Shown: one piece after another, positions 16,688-24,691 of the stretch
How positions within the stretch are numbered: the stretch's first letter is position 1
How the letters are laid out: each line of letters begins with the position of its first letter
Origin: a virus
DNA: 44,190 nt
IMG/VR virus record: IMGVR_UViG_3300042905_003214
Location: 1-44,190 of that record
Strand: one strand, 5' to 3'
Notes under the pieces: generated by a model
The model's database searches: none
What the model saw: only the letters and a program-made list of their open reading frames with translations
Told to the model about the DNA's origin: nothing
Translations under genes and position numbers: made by a program

Positions 16688-17098
16688 ATGTTTTCCCAAG
16701 AATCAAAATTAGCGGTTCTTGAATCTAAACTCGGTATTTATGAAGACTTATCCCGCGAAATGCTTGCCAAATTAGAGGCAGCGGTAGATAAAATATCAGA
16801 AGGCAATTCACGTATTGCTACAATCCTTGCGAAGCACGATGAGAGAATTGAGCAAAGTATGAAAAACGATGCACTTCTTGTTAAAATGATTGATGAAATG
16901 AAAGAAGATAATGATAAAGAACACAAAGAAATTTCAGATAGATTTGAAAAATTAGAAAGTAAAATAGAAGAATTATCTAAGTTTAAGTGGCAAATTGCTG
17001 GAATTTCTGCCCTAGCAATCTTTTTAGTTGGTGTTATTCCAACCATTAAAACCTTGACCCCTGCCCCTGCTCCTGCTACAATAGAAAGTACGAAGTAA
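16688..17098 (+). CDS. Coiled-coil protein with one membrane segment
   Basis: The 136-residue protein is a long charged coiled coil (about residues 1-98, with repeats such as ISDRFEKLESKIEEL), then one hydrophobic span (WQIAGISALAIFLVGVIPTI) and a short Ala/Pro tail. The architecture fits a membrane-anchored coiled coil with its N-terminus in the cytoplasm. It precedes gene 61. Roles in lysis timing or in anchoring complexes to the membrane are possible but not shown. Confidence 0.7.
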   Translation: MFSQESKLAVLESKLGIYEDLSREMLAKLEAAVDKISEGNSRIATILAKHDERIEQSMKNDALLVKMIDEMKEDNDKEHKEISDRFEKLESKIEELSKFKWQIAGISALAIFLVGVIPTIKTLTPAPAPATIESTK

Positions 17099-17110
17099 AG
17101 CACCTTTATA

Positions 17111-18082
17111 ATGGATTTGATTGACTCCAAGTACATTGGACTCGTTTCGTCACGCTTACAAAAGTTTAAGAGAGTCAAGGCAGATCTCTACAACTTCCGC
17201 TGCCCACTGTGTGGCGACTCTCAAAAGAACAAAAATAAAACACGAGGATATATCTATCCCGTAAAGAATAACACAAACTTTAAGTGCCATAACTGCGGAG
17301 CAAGTTTATCCTTTAATAACTTTCTCAAAGAGTTAGACCCTACACTTCATAAGCAATATACTCTTGAGAAGTTTAAAGAAGGACATACTGGTAGAAACTT
17401 TGTGGTTGAGGAACCCAAGTTTGAGTTTGCGAAACCAGTCTTCAAAAAGAAACTTGATTTACCCAAAGCATCAGAGAATCCTATTGCCAGAGAATATCTG
17501 GAAAAAAGGAAACTCAATCCTGAAAAGTTTTATTTTGCTGACAAATTTAAGGAGTGGACGAACACTCAAAAAGTTACGTTTGACACTATCGGTAGGGATG
17601 AGAGTCGCATTATTATACCAATGTATGATACAGACTCCAACTTGATAGGTTTTCAGGGAAGAGCACTAGGTCCTAACCCTGTTAAATATATTACTGTGAT
17701 GCTTTCTGATGATTCGCCCAAACTTTATGGACTGGACCAAGTGGATTCTTCGGAACCCATTTACATTGTTGAGGGACCCTTCGACTCCACGTTTGTCAAA
17801 AATGCTGTTGCTATGTGTGGGTCCGACGTTGATATTAGGTCGTTTAATTGGAGCGATTATATTTACGTTTTTGATAACGAACCACGTAATCGAGAAATCG
17901 TCAACCGAATATCAAAAACCATCGACAGAGGCGACAAGGTGATTATTTGGCCAACATCAATCCAGCAAAAAGATATTAATGATATGGTTTTAGCTGGACT
18001 TAACGTTATGGATGTGTTAAAATCAAATACATACACAGGTCTAGAAGCAAAAATTAAGTTTAACAACTGGAAGAAAATATGA
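17111..18082 (+). CDS. 61: DNA primase gp61
   Basis: The 323-residue protein has an N-terminal zinc site (CPLCGDSQKN with CHNCG 30 residues later, residues 32-65) and a TOPRIM core (IYIVEGPFDSTFVKN near 217, then YVFDNEPRNREIV). It synthesises RNA primers on the lagging strand together with the gp41 helicase. It overlaps nrdA by 4 bp, giving a gp61-nrdA-nrdB block. Confidence 0.95.
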   Translation: MDLIDSKYIGLVSSRLQKFKRVKADLYNFRCPLCGDSQKNKNKTRGYIYPVKNNTNFKCHNCGASLSFNNFLKELDPTLHKQYTLEKFKEGHTGRNFVVEEPKFEFAKPVFKKKLDLPKASENPIAREYLEKRKLNPEKFYFADKFKEWTNTQKVTFDTIGRDESRIIIPMYDTDSNLIGFQGRALGPNPVKYITVMLSDDSPKLYGLDQVDSSEPIYIVEGPFDSTFVKNAVAMCGSDVDIRSFNWSDYIYVFDNEPRNREIVNRISKTIDRGDKVIIWPTSIQQKDINDMVLAGLNVMDVLKSNTYTGLEAKIKFNNWKKI

Positions 18083-20376
18083 GCAACGGAACGAAAGTCG
18101 TTAAGAGAAATGGTAAAACTGAACCACTTGATTTAAATAAACTCCACGTTATGGTGGAAGAAGCCTGCAAAGACCTAGCAGGTGTATCAGCATCTCAGGT
18201 AGAGATGCAATCAGGCATTCAATTCTATGATGGTATCACTACCGCAGAGATTCAGGAGATTCTGATTCGTTCTGCTTCTGACCTGATTGATCTGGATCAT
18301 CCCAACTATCAATTCGTTGCTGCTCGCCTGCTTCTGTTCGCCCTCCGTAAGCAGTTGTTTGGTCGTATGCATGAATGCCCCACAGTTAAGCAGCACGTCC
18401 TTCGTGCCGTTGGTAGAGGTGTCTATGACCCAGAAATTCTTACCCTATACTCTGATGATGAGTTTGATAAACTTCAGTCGTTTATTGATCATAGTCGTGA
18501 CTATCTGTTCACTTATGCAGGTCTACGTCAAGTCGTTGATAAGTACCTCGTGCAGGACAGAAGTTCTAACGAACTTTATGAGACGCCACAGTTTATGTAC
18601 CTTTTGATTGCGGCGACAATCTTTTCCAAGTATCCTAAAGAAACACGTTTAGATTACGTTAGGAAGTACTACGATGCAATCTCCAAGCACAAAATCAACA
18701 TTCCCACACCTATCATGGCGGGAGTGCGAACTCCACTTCGACAATATGCTAGCTGTGTTCTTGTTGATGTTGATGACACCCTCGATAGCATCTTTAGTTC
18801 TGATATGGCTATCGGCAGATATGTTGCACAAAGGGCGGGTATCGGCATCAACGCGGGTCGCATCCGTGGCATCAACAGCAAAATCAGAGGCGGAGAAGTT
18901 CAGCACACAGGTGTTGTCCCTTTCCTCAAAAAGTTTGAAGCAACTGTCCGATGCTGCACTCAAAATGGCATCAGAGGTGGATCAGCAACTGTCCATTTTC
19001 CAATCTGGCACCAAGAAATAGAAGATATTCTAGTATTGAAAAATAATAAAGGAACCGAAGATAATCGTGTTCGTAAGTTAGACTATAGTATCCAAATCTC
19101 CAAACTGTTCTATGAACGCTTCATCCGCAACGAAGAGATTTCTCTCTTCTCTCCCCACGCCGTTCCTGGCTTGTATGATGCTTTTGGTACTGATGGATTT
19201 GACGAGTTGTATGTTCGTTATGAACGAGATGAGTCTATTCCAAGAAAAACTATCGGAGCTCAAGAACTCTTTTTGGACCTCCTGAAAGAGAGAGCAGAAA
19301 CAGGTCGTTTGTACATTATGAACATTGACCACTGTAACTCTCACTCATCCTTTATGGATAAGGTTGAGATGAGCAATCTGTGCCAGGAAATTACTCTACC
19401 TACCAAACCAATTCAACATATTGATGACCCAAATGGTGAGATTGCTCTATGCATACTTTCTGCTATTAATGTTGGAAAAATTCGGGATAACGAGGATCTT
19501 GAAGTGCTTTGCGATCTTGCTGTTCGCTCTCTTGATGAACTTATTGATTTTCAAGGATACCCCGTCAATGCAGCAGAAATCGCCACCAGGGCACGTCGTT
19601 CGCTTGGGGTAGGGTTTATTGGTCTGGCACACTATCTCGCCAAGCACGGCGAGCATTACGACGATCCTGGTGCTTGGAGACTGGTACATGAACTTACCGA
19701 AGCATTTCAGTATTACCTAATTCAGGCAACTGTTAATCTTTCGAAAGAAAAAGGTGCTTGTGAGTATAGCAGCCGAACAAAATATGGCAATGGCATTCTC
19801 CCGATTGATACATACAAGAAGGACGTTGATGAAATTGTACCTAACGAATTGAAGTATGATTGGGAGCATCTTAGAGAGCAGGTACTCAAATACGGGGTAC
19901 GGAACTCAACATTGTCCGCACAGATGCCATCGGAGAGCAGTTCCGTTGTGTCAAATGCAACCAACGGAATCGAACCACCTCGCGGATACTTGTCCGTTAA
20001 GAAGTCGAAGAAGGGACCACTCAAGCAGATTGTTCCCCAGTATCAAACACTTAAGAACAACTATACGCTGCTGTGGGATATGCCTAGCAATCGCGGGTAT
20101 ATTCATATTGTTGCTGTTATGCAAAAATTCTTCGATCAAGCGATTTCTGGAAACTGGTCCTATAATCCAGAAAATTACCCAGATAATGAAGTTCCTACTT
20201 CAGTAATGGCACAGGACCTTCTAACTACATATAAGTACGGCTGGAAAACCAGTTACTATCAAAATACTTATGACCATAAGACTGATGAGGTTGAAGAAAC
20301 CAAACAGTCTCTTGATAACTTAATTTCCGATATTCTAGACACGGAGGAGGAAGATTGTGAGTCTTGTAAGATTTAA
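18079..20376 (+). CDS. nrdA: Ribonucleotide reductase class I alpha subunit
   Basis: The 765-residue protein has an N-terminal ATP cone (VVKRNGKTEPLDLNKLHVMVEE), which implies dATP control. Active-site cysteines are in QYASCVLVDVDD, MSNLCQEI and IALCILSAINV, and a C-terminal redox pair is in DCESCKI. It reduces ribonucleotides to deoxyribonucleotides for phage DNA synthesis. The conserved NATNGIEPPRGYLS and TLLWDMPSNRGYI segments match class Ia enzymes. nrdB follows after 22 bp. Confidence 0.98.
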   Translation: MSNGTKVVKRNGKTEPLDLNKLHVMVEEACKDLAGVSASQVEMQSGIQFYDGITTAEIQEILIRSASDLIDLDHPNYQFVAARLLLFALRKQLFGRMHECPTVKQHVLRAVGRGVYDPEILTLYSDDEFDKLQSFIDHSRDYLFTYAGLRQVVDKYLVQDRSSNELYETPQFMYLLIAATIFSKYPKETRLDYVRKYYDAISKHKINIPTPIMAGVRTPLRQYASCVLVDVDDTLDSIFSSDMAIGRYVAQRAGIGINAGRIRGINSKIRGGEVQHTGVVPFLKKFEATVRCCTQNGIRGGSATVHFPIWHQEIEDILVLKNNKGTEDNRVRKLDYSIQISKLFYERFIRNEEISLFSPHAVPGLYDAFGTDGFDELYVRYERDESIPRKTIGAQELFLDLLKERAETGRLYIMNIDHCNSHSSFMDKVEMSNLCQEITLPTKPIQHIDDPNGEIALCILSAINVGKIRDNEDLEVLCDLAVRSLDELIDFQGYPVNAAEIATRARRSLGVGFIGLAHYLAKHGEHYDDPGAWRLVHELTEAFQYYLIQATVNLSKEKGACEYSSRTKYGNGILPIDTYKKDVDEIVPNELKYDWEHLREQVLKYGVRNSTLSAQMPSESSSVVSNATNGIEPPRGYLSVKKSKKGPLKQIVPQYQTLKNNYTLLWDMPSNRGYIHIVAVMQKFFDQAISGNWSYNPENYPDNEVPTSVMAQDLLTTYKYGWKTSYYQNTYDHKTDEVEETKQSLDNLISDILDTEEEDCESCKI

Positions 20377-20398
20377 AACAGGTTTGGAGGAAAAATCA

Positions 20399-21541
20399 AT
20401 GGTCGAATCAATGACCGTTTTTAATCCTCAGGAAGTAGATACCAAAAAGCAACCTATGTTTTTTGGACAACCACTGGGAATACAGAGATATGATTCTTAC
20501 AAATACCCAATCTTCGATAAACTAACCACACAGCAACTGGGTTACTTCTGGAGACCCGAAGAGGTTTCTCTTCAAAAAGATCGTAGCGACTATCATATGC
20601 TACGCCCAGAGCAAAAGCATATCTTCACCAGCAACCTGAAGTATCAGGTGATGCTGGACTCAGTTCAGGGTAGGGGTCCTGGTATGGCATTTGCTCCATA
20701 CTGCTCCCTTCCTGAACTGGAAGCGTGTATGAAGGTTTGGGAGTTTATGGAGATGATCCACTCCCGTTCATACACTTATATCATCAAGAATGTTTATTCG
20801 GACCCATCTGAAGTTTTTGATACGATTCTGAAAGAGGATCGTATTATGGAACGTGCCGTGAGTGTCACTCAGGCATATAACGATTTCATCAACAGTGCCC
20901 AGCATTATGGTTCAACTAATGAATGGATTCATGCGTTAGAACAAGTACCATACGCACAAGAGGCAAGGTATGAACTCAAGAGAAAACTATTCAGAGCAGT
21001 TGCAAACGTTAATATTCTTGAAGGTATTCGCTTTTACGTCAGCTTCGCTTGTAGTTTTGCGTTTGGCGAACTCAAGCTTATGGAAGGAAGTGCAAAAATC
21101 ATCTCACTGATTGCCCGTGATGAGAACCAACATTTGGTTATCACTCAGAATATTCTGAACAAATGGAAAGAGGGTGATGACCCTGAGATGGCACGTATCT
21201 CCAAAGAAGAAGAGCAATGGTTTTACAAGACCTTTGAGAATGCTGTCAATCAAGAAAAACTTTGGGCAGAGTATCTGTTCAAGGATGGTTCTATGATTGG
21301 TTTAAATGATAAACTTCTTCAGCAATATGTCGAGTGGATTGCCAATCGTAGAATGAAGGCAATTGGACTCAAACCACTTTATGATATTCCTGCGAAAAAT
21401 AATCCACTTCCTTGGACTGAGCATTGGATCAGTTCTAAAGGTCTTCAAGTGGCGCCACAGCAAACGCAAGTGCAGTCATATATTGTTGGTGGTATTAAGC
21501 AGGATGTTACCAAAGACTCTTTTGCTGGGTTCCAGTTGTGA
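20399..21541 (+). CDS. nrdB: Ribonucleotide reductase class I beta subunit
   Basis: I start at the ATG at 20399, which has a GGAGG site at 20386-20390; the frame is open to a GTG at 20357 that lies inside nrdA. The 380-residue protein has iron ligands in PELEACMKVWEFMEMIH, the radical-tyrosine context HSRSYTYII, and further ligands in ILKEDRIME and ARDENQH. The C-terminal tail TKDSFAGFQL binds NrdA. That tail is duplicated downstream at 22603-22641, after a homing endonuclease cassette. Confidence 0.97.
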   Translation: MVESMTVFNPQEVDTKKQPMFFGQPLGIQRYDSYKYPIFDKLTTQQLGYFWRPEEVSLQKDRSDYHMLRPEQKHIFTSNLKYQVMLDSVQGRGPGMAFAPYCSLPELEACMKVWEFMEMIHSRSYTYIIKNVYSDPSEVFDTILKEDRIMERAVSVTQAYNDFINSAQHYGSTNEWIHALEQVPYAQEARYELKRKLFRAVANVNILEGIRFYVSFACSFAFGELKLMEGSAKIISLIARDENQHLVITQNILNKWKEGDDPEMARISKEEEQWFYKTFENAVNQEKLWAEYLFKDGSMIGLNDKLLQQYVEWIANRRMKAIGLKPLYDIPAKNNPLPWTEHWISSKGLQVAPQQTQVQSYIVGGIKQDVTKDSFAGFQL

Positions 21542-21570
21542 TTGACATTAAGACTGAAATAGTGTATTAT
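21542..21570 (+). promoter_or_regulatory. Early promoter for the GIY-YIG endonuclease gene
   Basis: TTGACA at 21542-21547 and TATTAT at 21565-21570 are spaced 17 bp apart, immediately after the nrdB stop. The last base is shared with a late promoter. Confidence 0.75.
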
Positions 21571-21600
21571 ATAAATAATAATAGGTAAGTTCAGTCTTAA
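21548..21600 (+). repeat. 11-bp inverted repeat enclosing the endonuclease promoters
   Basis: TTAAGACTGAA (21548-21558) and TTCAGTCTTAA (21590-21600) are perfect complements with a 31-nt loop. The loop holds the -10 element, the late promoter and the GGTAAG ribosome site; the 3' arm ends one base before the endonuclease ATG. Read-through RNA from nrdB can form the hairpin, while RNA started from the internal promoters lacks the 5' arm. T4 I-TevI uses the same kind of switch. Confidence 0.75.
21570..21577 (+). promoter_or_regulatory. Late promoter TATAAATA inside the hairpin loop
   Basis: An exact TATAAATA overlaps the early -10 by one base and lies 24 bp before the ATG at 21602. Confidence 0.72.
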
Positions 21601-21601
21601 A

Positions 21602-22216
21602 ATGAATAATTATATTCTTTACTACTACTTAAGGGAGGACTTTGGTTCTCCCTTTTATGTGGGATATGGGAAACCAAGAAGAATACACGCAAAACATTTG
21701 AGAAGTAATGGTGCAAATCTATTACCACCAAGAGAAAGAAGATGGGTTGTAAAATCTGGTCTTACTAAAGAAGAAGCAATAGAGTTAGAAATAAAACACA
21801 TAGCACTTTGGAAAAGAGAGTGTGATGGTGGTGTATTATTAAATCAAAATCTTGGTGGTGAAGGAAAACCTGGAGGACAAAAAACAATAGGTTTTGGTGG
21901 CAGAAAACACACCGAAGAAGCAAAGAAAAAAATAAGCGAAAAGGTTGCTGGTAAAAATAATCCAAGATATGGTGTTAAACTTTCACAAGAAACAAGAAAT
22001 AAAATAAGTCAAAATAGAGCACCAAAATTTGGAAAAGATAATCCAAACTCTAAAACTTGGAAAATCACTTCTCCAGAAAATAAAGAATATATTATTGTTG
22101 GTGGATTAAAGAAATTTTGTAAATCTCAAAGTATTTCTTATGCAACAATGAATGCAGCAATACTTTATGACAGAAAAGGACCGAGAAAAAATGGATGGTC
22201 AATTGAGAAAATTTAG
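21602..22216 (+). CDS. GIY-YIG homing endonuclease with NUMOD-type DNA-binding modules
   Basis: The 204-residue protein has a GIY-YIG-type start (YILYYYLREDFGSPFYVGYGKPRRI, residues 4-28) and a catalytic-glutamate region (EEAIELEIKHIALW). NUMOD3-like repeats follow (GRKHTEEAKKKISEKVAGKNNPRYG, then LSQETRNKISQNRAPKFGKDNP), and a helix-turn-helix-like end (GGLKKFCKSQSISYATMNAAI). Such free-standing enzymes cut an allele lacking the insertion and so spread their own gene. It sits immediately after nrdB, whose T4 homolog hosts I-TevIII. Confidence 0.88.
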   Translation: MNNYILYYYLREDFGSPFYVGYGKPRRIHAKHLRSNGANLLPPRERRWVVKSGLTKEEAIELEIKHIALWKRECDGGVLLNQNLGGEGKPGGQKTIGFGGRKHTEEAKKKISEKVAGKNNPRYGVKLSQETRNKISQNRAPKFGKDNPNSKTWKITSPENKEYIIVGGLKKFCKSQSISYATMNAAILYDRKGPRKNGWSIEKI

Positions 22217-22604
22217 AGTATCACTACCTGAAGATGAGTGTGTGATGAAACTTCAGGAGTATTGTAAGTTTTCTTCTACTTTACTGAAGATCCCTGTTAT
22301 TAAAAAACCATTATGTATTGATGCAAACTGCCACAATAATGTAAATCATTATGTGAATACTTATGGCGGAGAAAAGATAAGTGGATACTATTTGATTACA
22401 GATACTGAAGATGAAACTTATGGATGTGCAATATATCATAGTATCTGGAAAAATACTTATGGAGATCTAGTTGATATAACTCCATTTGAGGATGGTAGAG
22501 AATATAATATGTTTTCCGTTATGAATACTACAGAATATTACTCTGGGGTTGCATATGATGGAAAAAGATATAAATTATTAGAACCAGGACTTAACATAAT
22601 CTAA
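22191..22604 (+). CDS. Conserved hypothetical protein within the homing cassette
   Basis: I start at the ATG at 22191, which overlaps the endonuclease gene by 26 bp; the frame is open to 22152. The 137-residue protein has a conserved-looking CHNNVNHYVNTYGGEKISGYYLI motif and aromatic beta strands after it. I do not recognise an enzyme signature. It ends 1 bp before the nrdB tail duplicate and travels with the endonuclease between the two nrdB ends, so it looks like cargo of the homing insertion. Confidence 0.7.
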   Translation: MDGQLRKFRVSLPEDECVMKLQEYCKFSSTLLKIPVIKKPLCIDANCHNNVNHYVNTYGGEKISGYYLITDTEDETYGCAIYHSIWKNTYGDLVDITPFEDGREYNMFSVMNTTEYYSGVAYDGKRYKLLEPGLNII

Positions 22605-22641
22605 TGTTACCAAAGATACTTTCTCAGGATTCCAACTATGA
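22603..22641 (+). pseudogene. nrdB: Duplicate of the nrdB 3' end (12 codons plus stop)
   Basis: This stretch encodes NVTKDTFSGFQL-stop; the true NrdB ends DVTKDSFAGFQL-stop at 21503-21541. The offset is exactly 1100 bp. Over the last 38 bases I count 9 mismatches, mostly silent, with only S/T and A/S changes beyond the first codon. It marks the far edge of the endonuclease cassette and overlaps the start of the next gene in another frame. Confidence 0.88.
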
Positions 22642-22765
22642 TGAATGGTGCGAACAGGAAATCCTGAACGCATATCAGGAAGCGGCAGAGTGCGATGAGT
22701 TTCTTTTTGGAGATTATGATTATTCCAAAGAATGGTTGGGTAAATGCAATGACGATGTGAAATGA
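22604..22765 (+). CDS. Small acidic protein whose start overlaps the nrdB tail duplicate
   Basis: The 53-residue protein starts at the ATG inside the duplicated nrdB tail and reads MLPKILSQDSNYDEWCEQEI and on to a terminator. The same frame in the intact nrdB end also starts MLPK before stopping after 13 codons. So the ancestral nrdB and this gene probably overlapped, and the duplication kept both complete. It is acidic, with several Tyr and Cys. Function unknown. Confidence 0.72.
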   Translation: MLPKILSQDSNYDEWCEQEILNAYQEAAECDEFLFGDYDYSKEWLGKCNDDVK

Positions 22766-22788
22766 GGGTCTTCGGACCCTCTTTTTTT
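22764..22788 (+). terminator. Terminator with UUCG tetraloop
   Basis: The 7-bp stem GAGGGTC/GACCCTC with a TTCG loop is followed by seven T. The last T starts the next late promoter. Confidence 0.92.
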
Positions 22789-22795
22789 ATAAATA
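22788..22795 (+). promoter_or_regulatory. Late promoter TATAAATA
   Basis: An exact TATAAATA begins in the terminator T run, 28 bp before the ATG at 22824. The same terminator-to-late-promoter junction occurs at 15501. Confidence 0.8.
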
Positions 22796-22823
22796 AAATT
22801 ATAGAAAAATCATAAAAGAAAAG

Positions 22824-24134
22824 ATGTCTAGACTTACAGGTAATGAAGTTGCAAATATGATGGAAGCATATAGTGCTGTCTATGCTCCTCAACAAGAAGA
22901 AGTTGTAGAAAATGTTGAGAAGATCGATGAAAAAATGGATGTATTTTCTACACCTGCTATGAAATCTGCACAACAACAATCTGCCACTCAACTTTTGACA
23001 GGTAAAAAACCACCAGCTAAACCAGATTATCTTAAACCAGCTGTAACTGCAGGAGCAGCAAAGTTCTTCACTAAACCAGGTGCTGAAACTGATAAATCTT
23101 GGGAAGTCGCTAGACAAAAAGCTGGTGTATCAAAACCTACACGTCCAGCAGGTTCAGGTAATCCTCCAGCAGGTTCAGGTAATCCTCCAGCAGGTTCAGG
23201 GAATCCACCAGCAGGCACTAAAACCGCTCCTGCTGCCTCTTCAGTCGTTCTTGCCAAGCAAGGTGGTGTAGAAGGTAAATTAGATAAGGCAACTGGTAAA
23301 TTCACTGCAGGTGCCTTTACAGGTGCTGAGAAAGAGCGTTATGTTGCTCGTGGTGGTAGTGCTGCTCCTTCTGCACCAAAACCAGCGGCACCAGCACAAC
23401 CAAAGATTAAACAAGATGTCGCTGATATTAAAGCAATGCAAACGGCTTCTCAGATGAGACAGGCAGGTGCAAATGTTACATCAGACCAATTAAAGACACC
23501 ACCATCAACCGCTGTTAATACATCACAAGCGACCGCAGCAGCATCTAATCTTAAAGCACCAGACCCCGCCACAAAATTCTCACAGGGAACTGCTGCAACC
23601 CCTAAACCAGTAGAGAATAAACCAACAACAGGTTTTGATCTTGCTAAAAAGGGTGTAAATCTTCAATCCCAATCCTTTGATATATTTGATATCATCAAGG
23701 GTCATCTTCTTGATGAGGGTTATGCCGAAACTGAAAAAGCAGCTCTTGCTATTATGGCAAATATGGGTGAAGGGTGGAAAAAAGAAATTCTTGATGAGAT
23801 TGCACCTGCATTACTTGCTGGAGGTGTGCTTGCTAGTGGTGCTTTAGCGGCTATGGCAGCAAAAAATAAAATTGACAGAAGCAATGCTGCCAGAGCAAAT
23901 ACTAATCCATTTGCAAATCAACAAACTAAACCACTTCCTAGCACTCCTTCACCATTTGCTAAACCAGCAAGTAAGGATGACAGTGGTAGATTAACAACCT
24001 ATGGTGCTGGCGGCGGTGCTGCAGCAGAAAAAACAGGTCAAACTCGTGCCCAAGTTATGCAGCAAGGTGGTAAGAATCTTGAAAATAAAAACAAAATCAA
24101 ACCAGTAAATCAAGGAACAGATTTCGGTCGTTGA
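22824..24134 (+). CDS. Ala/Pro-rich probable head-internal or structural protein
   Basis: The 436-residue protein begins MSRLTGNEVANMMEAYSAVY. It has a disordered Pro/Ala/Gly middle with PAGSGNP repeats, then an ordered module FDIIKGHLLDEGYAETEKAALAIMANMGEGW and the segment ILDEIAPALLAGGVLASGALAAM. The latter resembles the IDE-MLPALAAGAALLAA segment of the 695-residue protein at 13147. Several L-D-E and I-D-E sites fit prohead protease cleavage. Late promoter and own terminator suggest a single-gene late transcript. The virion role is inferred. Confidence 0.76.
   Translation: MSRLTGNEVANMMEAYSAVYAPQQEEVVENVEKIDEKMDVFSTPAMKSAQQQSATQLLTGKKPPAKPDYLKPAVTAGAAKFFTKPGAETDKSWEVARQKAGVSKPTRPAGSGNPPAGSGNPPAGSGNPPAGTKTAPAASSVVLAKQGGVEGKLDKATGKFTAGAFTGAEKERYVARGGSAAPSAPKPAAPAQPKIKQDVADIKAMQTASQMRQAGANVTSDQLKTPPSTAVNTSQATAAASNLKAPDPATKFSQGTAATPKPVENKPTTGFDLAKKGVNLQSQSFDIFDIIKGHLLDEGYAETEKAALAIMANMGEGWKKEILDEIAPALLAGGVLASGALAAMAAKNKIDRSNAARANTNPFANQQTKPLPSTPSPFAKPASKDDSGRLTTYGAGGGAAAEKTGQTRAQVMQQGGKNLENKNKIKPVNQGTDFGR
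23145..23216 (+). repeat. 21-bp tandem repeat encoding PAGSGNP
   Basis: Three full 21-bp units (23145-23165, 23166-23186, 23187-23207) plus 9 bases of a fourth are nearly identical, in frame, and encode PAGSGNP. The near identity suggests recent slippage and a copy number that varies. Confidence 0.9.
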
Positions 24135-24154
24135 TATAATCATAACATAATTCT

Positions 24155-24182
24155 AAGCACCTCTTGACAGGGGTGCTTTTTT
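24155..24182 (+). terminator. Terminator with a promoter -35 in its loop
   Basis: The stem AGCACCT/GGGTGCT (one T-G pair) is followed by six T. The loop contains TTGACA at 24164-24169. Confidence 0.85.
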
Positions 24183-24193
24183 ATTGCTAGAAT
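24164..24193 (+). promoter_or_regulatory. Early promoter overlapping a terminator
   Basis: TTGACA (24164-24169) and TAGAAT (24188-24193) are spaced 18 bp. It is about 50 bp upstream of the gene at 24242. An ATAAATA at 24213-24219 may add late expression. Confidence 0.72.
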
Positions 24194-24241
24194 CGCTTTG
24201 CTAGGGTTGAAGATAAATAATAGCTCATAAAGATTCTTAGT

Positions 24242-24691
24242 ATGAGTTATGAAAACCCTTGGAGATTCAATGGGGAAATTTTTGAGTCTTCTGATATTCA
24301 AGATAATTTTGGTTTCGTTTATCATATTCACTGTAATAAAACTGGTCGTAGTTATATTGGTAGAAAGTATTTCTGGTCTTTCCGCACACCAAGAGGAAAA
24401 TCTAGAAAAGTTAAGTCAGAGTCCGATTGGAAAAGATATTACGGCTCCTGTCCTGAACTCAAAGCCGATATTGACATTTGGGGAAAAGCATCCTGCGACA
24501 GAAGAATACTTAGCCTCCATAAAACAAAAGGACAGTGTAACTACGAAGAAACAAAACAGCTTTTCCTAAATAATGTGTTGATCGAGTCTCTTGACGATGG
24601 GAGTCCAGCGTATTACAATAGTAATATCCTAGGACGCTACATGCGAAAAGATTATGGAAATTTTGGAAAAGACTCTGAAACAATCACATGA
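24242..24691 (+). CDS. GIY-YIG-like endonuclease family protein
   Basis: The 149-residue protein has FGFVYHIHCNKTGRSYIGRK at residues 23-42, a GIY-YIG-type pair with a conserved tyrosine in each strand. SDWKRYYGSCPELKADI and EETKQLFLNNVLIES follow, the latter supplying a likely metal-binding glutamate. It resembles SegE-like phage proteins. No NUMOD modules are present and the ends look compact. Whether it is a homing enzyme or a repair/processing nuclease cannot be decided from sequence. Confidence 0.78.
   Translation: MSYENPWRFNGEIFESSDIQDNFGFVYHIHCNKTGRSYIGRKYFWSFRTPRGKSRKVKSESDWKRYYGSCPELKADIDIWGKASCDRRILSLHKTKGQCNYEETKQLFLNNVLIESLDDGSPAYYNSNILGRYMRKDYGNFGKDSETIT

Noticed and set aside
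21503-22641. A group I intron in nrdB, as in T4
   Set aside because: The upstream nrdB copy is complete with its own stop, and I see no intron core elements at the cassette edges; a free-standing cassette with a duplicated tail fits better.
23145-23216. Possible CRISPR-like repeat array
   Set aside because: The units are contiguous, in frame and encode PAGSGNP, with no spacers.
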